Shown here: positions 1-5,913 of the stretch, piece by piece
How the letters are laid out: the number at the start of each line of letters is the position of its first letter
Position numbering within the stretch: position 1 is the first letter of the stretch
Origin: Desulfobacteraceae bacterium
Lineage (GTDB): Bacteria; Desulfobacterota; DSM-4660; Desulfatiglandales; Desulfatiglandaceae
DNA: 6,154 nt
Reading direction: 5' to 3'
NCBI GenBank assembly: GCA_030612945.1
Contig: JAUWMY010000168.1
Coordinates: 1 to 6,154 of the forward strand
The notes under the pieces: generated by a model
Seen by the model: the letters and a program-made list of their open reading frames with translations, nothing else
Told to the model about the DNA's origin: nothing
Databases searched by the model: none
Program-made: the position numbers and the translations under genes

Positions 1-296
1 TCTATATTTCCAATTTCTTGAATAGTCTGAGAAACAGCATCAATATTGCCGGGAATTAGCCCCAAAAAATCGATATCTTTTGTCGGCCTGGCCTGGGGAA
101 AGCCCAGACCAACCAGAAGCAATCCCCCTTTGAGAATAAATTCATTTTTATGTATAGATTGTGAAAGGCGAAAAAGAAATCTTTCCAAGGCATATAAGAC
201 CAAAATTTCCTCAAAAGGCTTGCCGGTTTGACGTGCCAAATTCAGCAAGCGGCTTCGAACAGAGGCCACTACATCTTTAATAGAATGGTTATTCAT
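1..296 (-). CDS. abiEii: AbiEii-type nucleotidyltransferase toxin, 3' part outside the window
   Basis: This is the first 98 codons of a minus-strand gene that runs off the left edge. The translation begins MNNHSIKDVVASVRSRL and reads LKGGLLLVGLGF (about residues 55-66) followed by RPTKDIDFLG (70-79). A Gly-Gly motif followed by an Asp-x-Asp pair (D74, D76) is the nucleotidyltransferase active-site start of the AbiEii/DUF1814 family, the toxin half of type IV toxin-antitoxin and phage abortive-infection modules. Family knowledge: the toxin is thought to transfer nucleotides and block growth. The ATG at 296-294 overlaps the TGA of the upstream antitoxin gene (ATGA), so translational coupling is likely; I see only a weak ribosome-binding site. 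The downstream catalytic motifs, and whether the gene is intact, cannot be judged here. The family call is strong because of motif plus partner; the gene is too short in this window for a subgroup. Confidence 0.85.
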   Translation of the reverse strand, partial: MNNHSIKDVVASVRSRLLNLARQTGKPFEEILVLYALERFLFRLSQSIHKNEFILKGGLLLVGLGFPQARPTKDIDFLGLIPGNIDAVSQTIQEIGNI

Positions 297-898
297 GTTG
301 TCATTGCCTGAAGATAAGGGCGGACAGTTTTTTCCACCTTACACACTTTGGCATATTCCATCAGACTGGACGGACTAGAATCCTGACGCTTAAGATATTC
401 TCTGGCGGCTTCAATCGCCACGTCAAGGCCGACGGCTTCTCGCCATTTAAAGCAGTCAATAACGGTTTTTGACGCATTATAAACTCGAATGTCGTGCTCC
501 ATAATCCGATGGGTTTCAATCCCCCGATTAAACGCATCCCCACTGAAAAAAAAGACGCGGACAGGTGGGTAATCAATCTTTGGTTTGCGGGCTTTCCGAT
601 CCACTGCAAGCCAGACATAGTGAGGCGTCTGGGTTGTAAGTTCGTGGAAAGCCAGCGCAGAAATCAGACATATGACACCATTTGGGACCTTTTTAGATAC
701 CTCTACAATATCCACCTGGGCGTGGATATCCAGGTCCGCAAGCTGGAAAAGGCCGCGGGAAATTGGAATGATCGTTCCCTCATCCCTTAGCCCATAAAGG
801 GTTCTTCTGTGAATTCCATGGGTAAGGGCTTCATGGGTGCGAATAAGCCCTCCGTTTTTTCGGATGATTTCTATGGCTCTGTCTCGTGCTGATTTCAT
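293..898 (-). CDS. abiEi: AbiEi-family type IV antitoxin / autorepressor
   Basis: This 201-residue protein (MKSARDRAIEIIRKNGGLIR...) has the usual layout of AbiEi antitoxins. An N-terminal winged helix-turn-helix covers about residues 5-55, with GGLIRTHEALTHGIHRRTL as the recognition-helix area and GTIIPISRGLFQLAD as the wing. The C-terminal domain runs from about 60 to 201. Family knowledge: AbiEi neutralises the AbiEii toxin and represses its own operon by binding inverted repeats at the promoter. I chose the ATG at 898. The open frame extends upstream only to a TTG at 925, and that nine-codon extension contains the -10 box and most of the spacer of the promoter, so it is very unlikely to be translated. 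The stop overlaps the toxin start by 4 bases. No ribosome-binding site precedes the ATG; see the promoter entry. Annotation as a plain transcriptional regulator would be the alternative, but the adjacent toxin makes the antitoxin role likely. Confidence 0.88.
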   Translation of the reverse strand: MKSARDRAIEIIRKNGGLIRTHEALTHGIHRRTLYGLRDEGTIIPISRGLFQLADLDIHAQVDIVEVSKKVPNGVICLISALAFHELTTQTPHYVWLAVDRKARKPKIDYPPVRVFFFSGDAFNRGIETHRIMEHDIRVYNASKTVIDCFKWREAVGLDVAIEAAREYLKRQDSSPSSLMEYAKVCKVEKTVRPYLQAMTT

Positions 899-904
899 GT
901 GCGA

Positions 905-933
905 ATGGTACAAAAATGCAGGCAAATTGTCAA
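905..933 (-). promoter_or_regulatory. sigma70-type promoter of the abiE operon
   Basis: On the minus strand a perfect -35 box TTGACA (933-928) is followed by a 17-base spacer and a -10 box TACCAT (910-905, 4 of 6 to consensus). Six bases (TCGCAC) then lead to the A of the antitoxin ATG at 898. With normal promoter geometry, transcription would start at or within a base or two of that A. The antitoxin would thus be read from a leaderless or nearly leaderless mRNA. The boxes are seen directly; promoter activity is inferred. Confidence 0.75.
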
Positions 934-955
934 GGATGCCGACGTTATTGTACCA
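906..955. promoter_or_regulatory. putative AbiEi operator: perfect 8-bp inverted repeat around the promoter
   Basis: TGGTACAA at 906-913 and TTGTACCA at 948-955 are exact reverse complements, with centres 42 bp apart (four helical turns). The inner site overlaps the -10 box and the outer site lies just upstream of the -35 box. AbiEi proteins are known to bind inverted repeats at their own promoter, so this is the natural candidate operator pair. Binding is inferred. Confidence 0.65.
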
Positions 956-1085
956 AATTAGGAAAGCTCTTAAATAATTAAATAACTCAACACATCTGAC
1001 GGAAGGGTGCGGAAGAGGGAAGAAGAACGCTGATGAAATTTGGACATTTTTAGGGAATGATAAAAGACATGAGAATATAATTTAA

Positions 1086-1243
1086 CTAAATTTGATGAAC
1101 TCGTAAAAAGTCGAAAATAGCGTCATTGCGAGCGGAGCGAAGCAATCTCAGTGGTTGTAACTGGTTGAAATCAGGAGATTGCTTCGTCGCTACGCTCCTC
1201 GCAATGACAGGTGGATAGATTTTTTGCGAAACCATCAAATTTA
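1086..1243. repeat. nested palindromic intergenic repeat (MITE-like)
   Basis: Outer arms at 1087-1110 (TAAATTTGATGAACTCGTAA...) and 1219-1242 are imperfect reverse complements, 19 of 24 matching by eye. Inside them, inner arms at 1123-1149 (GTCATTGCGAG...GAAGCAATCTC) and 1175-1208 are reverse complements apart from a 7-base length difference in the GAGCG-type middle. The 25-base centre (1150-1174) is unrelated. There is no open reading frame for a transposase. I recall both arm types as common intergenic repeats in deltaproteobacterial genomes, so a non-autonomous palindromic element is the best reading. It fills most of the gene-free region 899-1339. In 956-1085 and 1263-1339 I see no gene or recognisable site. 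Confidence 0.75.
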
Positions 1244-1262
1244 GAATGTCAAAAAATCTATC
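1214..1262. repeat. perfect 13-bp inverted repeat, possible transcription-end hairpin
   Basis: GATAGATTTTTTG (1214-1226) and CAAAAAATCTATC (1250-1262) are exact reverse complements separated by 23 bases. The hairpin lies 78 bases past the stop of the propeller gene, so it could help end that transcript. It is AT-rich and not followed by a clean U-run on either strand, so it is not a textbook terminator. Its left arm overlaps the right outer arm of the larger palindrome, so the two folds exclude each other. Confidence 0.5.
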
Positions 1263-1339
1263 GGTTTTCCAATGGCCAAATCTTGAAGGAGGTCTTGCAG
1301 CTCAAAATTTATTGCCATGTTCAGATAAGTCACTTCACC

Positions 1340-2257
1340 TTACTTTTTTTCTGGGGATTTAATAATATCGTAAATGTACACCTCATGTATCTCTTTCTCA
1401 TAACCAGTGTAAAAACCTACAGCCATCCCCTCAACAACCTTAGTTCCCCTATTGAACAGGACTAGAAGTTGTCCCGTCTTCGGGTCAACGCACAGACCTT
1501 CGATTTCTCCTGCACGGGTGAATTCGTTAAATACCTTCTCCAGCTCGACTAATCCACAGGTAGCAGCGGGATCCGCATTCACCCTGTACATGTGGTCAGG
1601 TTCCCAGTAATTAGCATCGCCGTCGTCTGCCGTGATAAACAAATGCCCATCGTAATAATAGACCCCTTGTTGATACTGTGGTACCGGCTGCAAGTGTAAT
1701 TTACCAATATACGTACCAGTCGTGAGGTCATACTGATAAAGATATCTACCATTACACCAATCAGCCATCCAGGCTATCTTACGAATAGGATCTACAGTTA
1801 TTGCGCAGACTTCAATTTGTCCGGACTTTTCGTCAAAAGGTATGGAACGCTTATACTCTAAGGTTTCAGCATCGTATATGGCAATCTGTATATTGAAGCC
1901 TCTCCCTTCCTTGAATTCCTCTGCACCGATATAAAGCTCACCGTTATAGTAATCTATGTCTCCTATGTGATTACAAACGGCCTCTTCTGGGAACGTTTTA
2001 AATGGTTCTTTATTTTCTAAAATCACCTCCCCGCTTTTATCGCATTTGTAAAGAGCCTTGCTGCCACTAACATAGTAATAAGTTCCATCTGTTGCTACTC
2101 CCTGTCTTCCTGGTACTTGGATTATTTTAGCTAACTGGTAAGAGTATAGTCCACCCTCATATTCACTGGAGGCATTAGCACAAATAGCAAATGGAATAGA
2201 CATTAAAAAGGCTGACACGATCACTAAAAGGCTTAGTACTTTGATTTTACCTAACAT
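1340..2257 (-). CDS. secreted beta-propeller-like protein of unknown function
   Basis: This is a 305-residue protein. Residues 1-29 form a Sec signal peptide: Lys at 4 and 6, a hydrophobic core of about 7-25, and an Ala-Asn-Ala cleavage site at 27-29. Cys26 is not in a lipobox, so export as a soluble protein is more likely than lipidation. The mature part repeats a pattern of a short Gly/Asp turn followed by aromatic beta strands: GVATDGTYYYVSG (53-65), HIGDIDYYNGELYIGAEE (97-114), AITVDPIRKIAWMADW (152-167), a further unit near 198-215 (QGVYYYDGHLFITADD), and EIEGLCVDPKTGQLLVLFNR near 250-270. This is typical of NHL/SMP-30/YVTN-like propellers; no catalytic motif is visible. Six cysteines remain after cleavage. 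The ATG at 2257 is preceded by a good ribosome-binding site (AAGGGGGTG). It appears to be transcribed alone. The fold is inferred from pattern, and the substrate or partner is unknown. Confidence 0.75.
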   Translation of the reverse strand: MLGKIKVLSLLVIVSAFLMSIPFAICANASSEYEGGLYSYQLAKIIQVPGRQGVATDGTYYYVSGSKALYKCDKSGEVILENKEPFKTFPEEAVCNHIGDIDYYNGELYIGAEEFKEGRGFNIQIAIYDAETLEYKRSIPFDEKSGQIEVCAITVDPIRKIAWMADWCNGRYLYQYDLTTGTYIGKLHLQPVPQYQQGVYYYDGHLFITADDGDANYWEPDHMYRVNADPAATCGLVELEKVFNEFTRAGEIEGLCVDPKTGQLLVLFNRGTKVVEGMAVGFYTGYEKEIHEVYIYDIIKSPEKK

Positions 2258-2410
2258 ATTGCACCCCCTTTTATTCTATACTGCAAGACCTCTTTTAAAA
2301 TTTAGTAAGAATAGATGGAGTGAGTCGATCCCATTCTTGGTTGAAATTCTGAACCGGCCCATTTCATATATTATATAGCCAGCTTACAGCCATCACCTCC
2401 TTTAATGTAG

Positions 2411-2460
2411 TTACCCACTTTGAAAAACCTCATTCACCCAATTTGGATCTCATTACCCAA
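2411..2460 (-). repeat. three degenerate TGGGTRA direct repeats at the start of the propeller leader
   Basis: Reading the minus strand, TTGGGTAATGAG (2460-2449), TTGGGTGAATGAG (2441-2429) and GTGGGTAACTA (2418-2408) follow one another with starts about 19 and 23 bases apart. They begin right at the predicted transcription start. They could be a regulator's binding sites or part of an mRNA structure; no regulator is identifiable here. Confidence 0.4.
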
Positions 2461-2468
2461 CAAAATAT

Positions 2469-2496
2469 AGTCTATTATGTTAGGAGAAATTGTCAA
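2469..2496 (-). promoter_or_regulatory. candidate promoter of the secreted propeller gene
   Basis: On the minus strand a perfect TTGACA (2496-2491) is followed, after 16 bases, by TAGACT (2474-2469, 4 of 6 to TATAAT). A start near 2462 would give a leader of about 205 bases before the ATG at 2257. I see no known riboswitch in that leader. The -35 box is convincing and the -10 box moderate. Confidence 0.45.
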
Positions 2497-2726
2497 GCGA
2501 TTTTCTGTTGTAGGCCACTTTACTATCAAAACCATTATGCTAATAAATTTAGACACTTATATAAACATAAAACTATCGTTCCCGTTCTCTTAAGAGTTCC
2601 TTTTTCATGAGCACTTCCTCCATTCCACAGGCGTAGCAATTTCATAAGTGTTAAGGGAGAACGGCCTGTGACCCGGCCTGGGGTACAAAGAAGTGCGGCC
2701 AAGATAAACTGCGAAAATTGCTGAAA

Positions 2727-2864
2727 CTATCCTTTCATAAAAAGATTATTTTTAGGGTCCACAAGGCCTTTCACAAACCAGCGCTGCATAAATAGTACGA
2801 CCAAAACAGGCGGCAGCATGACGGTTAGTAAAAGTAGCCTGTCCCCTTTTATTCCAACTTTTAG
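2727..2864 (-). pseudogene. remnant of a MalG-type (CUT1) sugar ABC permease C-terminus
   Basis: Directly after the TGA of the ATPase gene, in the same frame, 45 codons run to a TAG at 2729-2727. Residues 17-34 read LPPVLVVLFMQRWFVKGL, and the frame ends in FMKG. A hydrophobic last membrane helix, an aromatic-rich Gln-x-x-Phe-Val turn and a VKGL...KG tail are the usual ending of carbohydrate ABC permeases of the MalG family. Nothing of the roughly 230 residues normally before this is present, and there is no start signal beyond an internal Met at residue 16. It is therefore best read as a fossil left by a deletion that removed MalF/MalG-like genes once downstream of the ATPase. Stop-codon readthrough producing an ATPase with a membrane tail is formally possible but unlikely. 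Confidence 0.65.
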
Positions 2865-3947
2865 TCAGAGCAAGATCATACATTTTTGCGGATTTAGAAA
2901 CAGGTAGAGTTCTTGTCCTTCTTCTTTCGGCACGTGATGCGTAACCTGCACCCTGATCATAGTGCCATCTATGTTTACGAAAAAGTACAGAAAGTTACCC
3001 AAGTACGCCTTATGGGCAATGGTACCCTTGAACAGGTTCTCCCTGGCTTGAGGTGGTTCCGTAAATACTTCCACATCCTCAGGACGTATAGATGCATACA
3101 CTTTTTTTCCTGGTGTTGTTTCCGTGGTGTCAGGCGTCGTACACAGCATCTTCTCGCTGAATTCGGTACGTACGTAAACCGCATCCGTGTCCTGGACGAC
3201 CTGGACGACCTCCCCGGACATAAAGTTCATGGTGCCTATAAAATCGGCGACAAATCTATTGGCGGGCTTTTTGTATATCTCCTGTGCAGTGCCGATTTGC
3301 ACCACGTTCCCTGAGTCCATAACGGCGATTCGATCAGAGATAACCATAGCCTCCGCCTGGTCGTGGGTGACGTAGACCGCTGTGATGCCCATACGCCTTA
3401 CCAGGCTCTTGATTTCAAATCTTAATTCTTCTCTGAGCTTGGCATCCAGGTTGCTCAGCGGTTCGTCCAACAGCAACACTTTAGGATTACTCACGAGAGC
3501 CCGCGCAAGAGCCACCCTTTGCTGCTGTCCCCCGCTCAATTGGGATGGGTATCTCTCCTCCAGGCCATTCAAACCCGTTAATTCCAATACCTGTCGCGCC
3601 TTTTCTTGGATAATCTGCCTGGGTATCTTCTGAATTTTCAAGCCGTAAACGATATTATTGAATACCTTCATGTGCGGCCATACGGCATAGTTTTGGAACA
3701 CCATGCCGATTCCCCTTTTTGACGGCTGGACAAATCCCTCCGAAAGCATCGGCTTGCCGTCAATAACGATGTCCCCCTCCTCTGGTCTCTCCAAGCCGGC
3801 GATGCAGCGCAAGGTGGTTGTTTTGCCGCATCCGCTGGGGCCAAGAAGCGTTAACATTTCTCCCTTGTTCACTTCAAGCTGTATGTGATTAACTGCCACT
3901 ACTTTACTAAATCGCTTGAACAGGTTTTTGATCTCTATAAATGCCAT
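2865..3947 (-). CDS. ABC importer ATPase, PotA/FbpC/CysA type with TOBE domain
   Basis: This 360-residue ATPase energises a binding-protein-dependent importer from the cytoplasmic face. All motifs are intact: Walker A GPSGCGKTT (36-44), Q-loop Gln85 in VFQNYAVWPHM, signature LSGGQ (137-141), Walker B VLLLDE (157-162), D-loop SNLD (165-168) and switch His195 in VTHDQAEA. The C-terminal part (about 240-360, including KKVYASIRPEDVEVF) is a TOBE regulatory/substrate-sensing domain. Length is normal for the family. The ATG at 3947 is preceded by AAGGAGAC with 9 intervening bases, a good ribosome-binding site. The YAVWPHM Q-loop variant fits Fe3+/polyamine/phosphonate-type importers and agrees with the fused permease upstream. 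The substrate cannot be told from sequence, and the 197-base repeat-filled gap to the permease is unusual for one operon. The in-frame MalG-like remnant after its stop leaves open that it once served a sugar importer. Confidence 0.93.
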   Translation of the reverse strand: MAFIEIKNLFKRFSKVVAVNHIQLEVNKGEMLTLLGPSGCGKTTTLRCIAGLERPEEGDIVIDGKPMLSEGFVQPSKRGIGMVFQNYAVWPHMKVFNNIVYGLKIQKIPRQIIQEKARQVLELTGLNGLEERYPSQLSGGQQQRVALARALVSNPKVLLLDEPLSNLDAKLREELRFEIKSLVRRMGITAVYVTHDQAEAMVISDRIAVMDSGNVVQIGTAQEIYKKPANRFVADFIGTMNFMSGEVVQVVQDTDAVYVRTEFSEKMLCTTPDTTETTPGKKVYASIRPEDVEVFTEPPQARENLFKGTIAHKAYLGNFLYFFVNIDGTMIRVQVTHHVPKEEGQELYLFLNPQKCMILL

Positions 3948-3969
3948 TCAACTTGTCTCCTTAAAAGTA

Positions 3970-4123
3970 GGTTCAGGGTTCATAGGTTCAGGGTTCACGG
4001 TTAAAATAACCCTGAACGGTGAATTCTGAACCTCTGAGCCTTAACCTCTCGTATGTGACTCCATCACCTTTGTGATCAAACTGGCAGCTTTGGCGGCCAG
4101 AGGCGGCGCTGAACCCTGAACCC
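3970..4123. repeat. GGTTCAGGGTTCA direct and inverted repeats between permease and ATPase genes
   Basis: GGTTCAGGGTTCA occurs twice in tandem with a 15-base period (3970-3982 and 3985-3997). Its inverse AACCCTGAAC stands at 4008-4017, and a further inverse copy GAACCCTGAACCC at 4111-4123. GTTCAGGGTT (3986-3995) and AACCCTGAAC (4008-4017) form a perfect 10-bp stem with a 12-base loop, which could attenuate or stabilise transcript between the two genes. No gene is seen in 3948-4150. Confidence 0.7.
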
Positions 4124-4150
4124 GTGAGCGGTTACTACATGCCCGATTTT

Positions 4151-5827
4151 TTACGTGCCGCCGGGACCCCAGGCCGCCTTGAGGATACCTCCGGCGACTC
4201 TTGATATGATCAGCAGAAGGATAAAGGTGATCACAATCATCAGAAACGCCATGGCCGCGGCGATTCCGAACTCCATGCCGCGGTGCCAATTCAAATAGAT
4301 TCCTATGGGCAGGGTTTCCCATCCTCCTCGATAAAGGAATATAGCGGTAGAGATCTCCTGGAACGCCATGATGAAAAACATCACCACGCCGACGAGTACC
4401 CCTTTGATCAGCAAAGGCAAAGATATATTGAAAAAAGTTCTGAGTTTACCCGCGCCCGCTACTTCCGAGGCCTCCTCGAGCGAAATATCCAATTGCAGGT
4501 AAGAGGAGTGAGCCATCCGCAAAAAGTACGGGAGCCGCCGTGCAAACAGGGCCAGCGGCATGATGATCCAATACTGGGCTAAGGGTATGCCTTTCCAAAA
4601 TCCCAGGAGATAACCCACGCCGACCGCGATACCCGGGAAAGCCAGCATGAGTGTGATCACAAAGTCGAGCGCATTTCTCCCTGGGACACGGGTGCGGACA
4701 ATGATATAGGCGGCTGGAAGCCCGAAGGCGATCCCGAAAAGCAGGGCTATCCCGCTGTAGACGAAGGAATTCTGTATCAGGAGCGGGCTTTCCAGAAGGA
4801 TTACCCTGAAATTCTCTAAGGTCCAATACGTTGGAAACGGCTCAAAGACCCATCTTCTGGAAAAAGCGGATAACCCCAGCACGATCGGAATTAGAAGGAC
4901 AAGTATGGAGATAAAAATCATATACACATACGCCCCCAATTTCACCAACGGGCTTGGCTCGATCACTCTCCCCTCAGCCGTTGTCCCTTTGGAGAGGCCG
5001 GTATACTTTTTCCTCTCGACCCACCACCTGGCAAGCAAAAAGAGGCCAATGCAAACAACGGAAGAAACGATCACCGCCACGATCCCCATGAACTTGCGAT
5101 GAACATCGGTAAAGTGATAGGCGATATTGATGTACGCAACCGAGGGGAGAAAGTCCACCTGCCCCAAAATCAATGGCGTGAGCCAGTCCGTAAAGGGCCA
5201 CAGGAATACGATGACTGCGCCCGCCATATAAGTTGGCGTGCAGAGAGGCAACGTGACGGTGAAAAATCTCCGAAAGCCACTCGCTCCCTCGACTTCAGCG
5301 GCTTCTTCAAAGCACGGGTCTATGTTGGTGAAACCTGCGGAAAGACCAAGGACGATAAAAGGGAGCATGTGCAGGGATTGTACAAATACCAGCCCGTGTA
5401 TCCCGTAAATGAAATTTATGGGTGTCTTGATCAACCCCGTGTCCATAAGGAGCAGATTCAGCGTTCCATACTTGCCGAAAAAGATGATGAATGCAAATAC
5501 GCCGGCAAAAGCGGGCAAAACAATCGGCAAAAGGATTAGGGCTGTGAAAACTGTCTTGCCCCAGTGCCTGTATCTCGCCAGAATGTATGCTAGGGGGATC
5601 CCGAACAAGGTCGTCGTCAGGAGCACCAGCGTGCTCAGCAGCAAGGTATTTCCAAAGGTTTTAAGATAATACGTGTCCTGGAAGAACTCCAGGTAGTTGT
5701 TTATGCCCCAGGTGTCGGTTTCGGCGATTTTTAAGCTTTGCAACACCAGAATTGACATCGGATAAAGCACGAGGAAGGCAATGACCAACCACAGGAGTGC
5801 TGCCAGAGAGATATTGCCGCGAGACAT
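4151..5827 (-). CDS. fused two-domain ABC importer permease, FbpB/ThiP/AfuB-like
   Basis: This 558-residue inner-membrane protein carries both permease halves in one chain. The N-terminal half (about 8-270) has several membrane segments and an EAA loop EEAAEVEGASGFRRFF...LP (174-194). A hydrophilic linker (about 271-292) follows. The C-terminal half (about 295-548) has the second EAA loop EEASEVAGAGKLRTFF...LP (451-471). EAA loops dock on the ATPase, and both retain the E-A-x, Gly and LP positions. Fused permeases of this length are typical of Fe3+ (Fbp/Afu/Sfu), thiamine and phosphonate-type importers, and databases usually name them iron ABC transporter permease. The substrate is not proven. 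The ATG at 5827 has AAAGGATG just upstream. The cognate ATPase lies downstream on the same strand after a 203-base gap. No substrate-binding protein gene is present between here and 6154. Confidence 0.92.
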   Translation of the reverse strand: MSRGNISLAALLWLVIAFLVLYPMSILVLQSLKIAETDTWGINNYLEFFQDTYYLKTFGNTLLLSTLVLLTTTLFGIPLAYILARYRHWGKTVFTALILLPIVLPAFAGVFAFIIFFGKYGTLNLLLMDTGLIKTPINFIYGIHGLVFVQSLHMLPFIVLGLSAGFTNIDPCFEEAAEVEGASGFRRFFTVTLPLCTPTYMAGAVIVFLWPFTDWLTPLILGQVDFLPSVAYINIAYHFTDVHRKFMGIVAVIVSSVVCIGLFLLARWWVERKKYTGLSKGTTAEGRVIEPSPLVKLGAYVYMIFISILVLLIPIVLGLSAFSRRWVFEPFPTYWTLENFRVILLESPLLIQNSFVYSGIALLFGIAFGLPAAYIIVRTRVPGRNALDFVITLMLAFPGIAVGVGYLLGFWKGIPLAQYWIIMPLALFARRLPYFLRMAHSSYLQLDISLEEASEVAGAGKLRTFFNISLPLLIKGVLVGVVMFFIMAFQEISTAIFLYRGGWETLPIGIYLNWHRGMEFGIAAAMAFLMIVITFILLLIISRVAGGILKAAWGPGGT

Positions 5828-5913
5828 ATCACATCCTTTACTTTACTATCTACCAACTTGGCCAAGCCGGAACCAAACAGGTGTTTATCTTTTGCGCTTC
5901 AGCTTGTCCGGAA

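Larger units (their letters stand above)
2258..2726. other. gene-free stretch with leader and two possible overlapping mini-ORFs
   Basis: No convincing gene lies here. On the minus strand an unusually complete Shine-Dalgarno-like tract, AAAGGAGGTGATG (2403-2391), runs directly into a 9-codon frame (MAVSWLYNI, 2393-2364). That frame overlaps by ATGA a 21-codon frame (2367-2302) beginning MKWAGSEFQP. Both would precede the propeller gene in its leader, but the tract sits too close to the first ATG for efficient initiation. Further right, CCGTTCTCTTAA (2582-2593) and TTAAGGGAGAACGG (2651-2664) are reverse complements apart from a 2-base bulge. Between these arms a strong GGAGGAA precedes only an 11-codon frame (MKKELLRERER), as if the start of a gene had been left behind. 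None of these is called as a gene. Confidence 0.4.

Noticed and set aside
899..925. TTG-started N-terminal extension of the antitoxin (nine extra residues)
   Set aside because: The extension contains the -10 box and most of the promoter spacer, and no ribosome-binding site precedes the TTG; the ATG at 898 fits the family start better.
1123..1208. CRISPR-like or tRNA-like structure
   Set aside because: There is a single inverted pair of arms, with no repeated spacers and no cloverleaf; it fits a palindromic intergenic repeat.
1211..1465. Plus-strand 84-codon frame
   Set aside because: It starts inside the palindromic repeat, has no ribosome-binding site, and its second half is antisense to the propeller gene.
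2541..2650. Minus-strand 36-codon frame starting MKLLRLWNGG and an overlapping CYACGMEE frame
   Set aside because: The first lacks a ribosome-binding site and the second has an in-frame stop just before its CxxC; neither resembles a known small protein.
2913..3888. Several plus-strand frames of 60-130 codons across the ATPase gene
   Set aside because: They are antisense shadows of an intact ATPase gene with all its motifs; none has a family motif or ribosome-binding site.
4064..4077. ATCACCTTTGTGAT as a CRP-like operator
   Set aside because: The half-sites are in the opposite order and the spacer is 4 rather than 6 bases, so it does not match the CRP/FNR site.
4041..4322. Minus-strand 93-codon frame ending ASLITKVMESHTRG
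   Set aside because: Its 5' part is a shadow of the permease gene in another frame. The tail looks protein-like but matches nothing I recognise, and composition (His/Arg rich) is typical of shadow frames.
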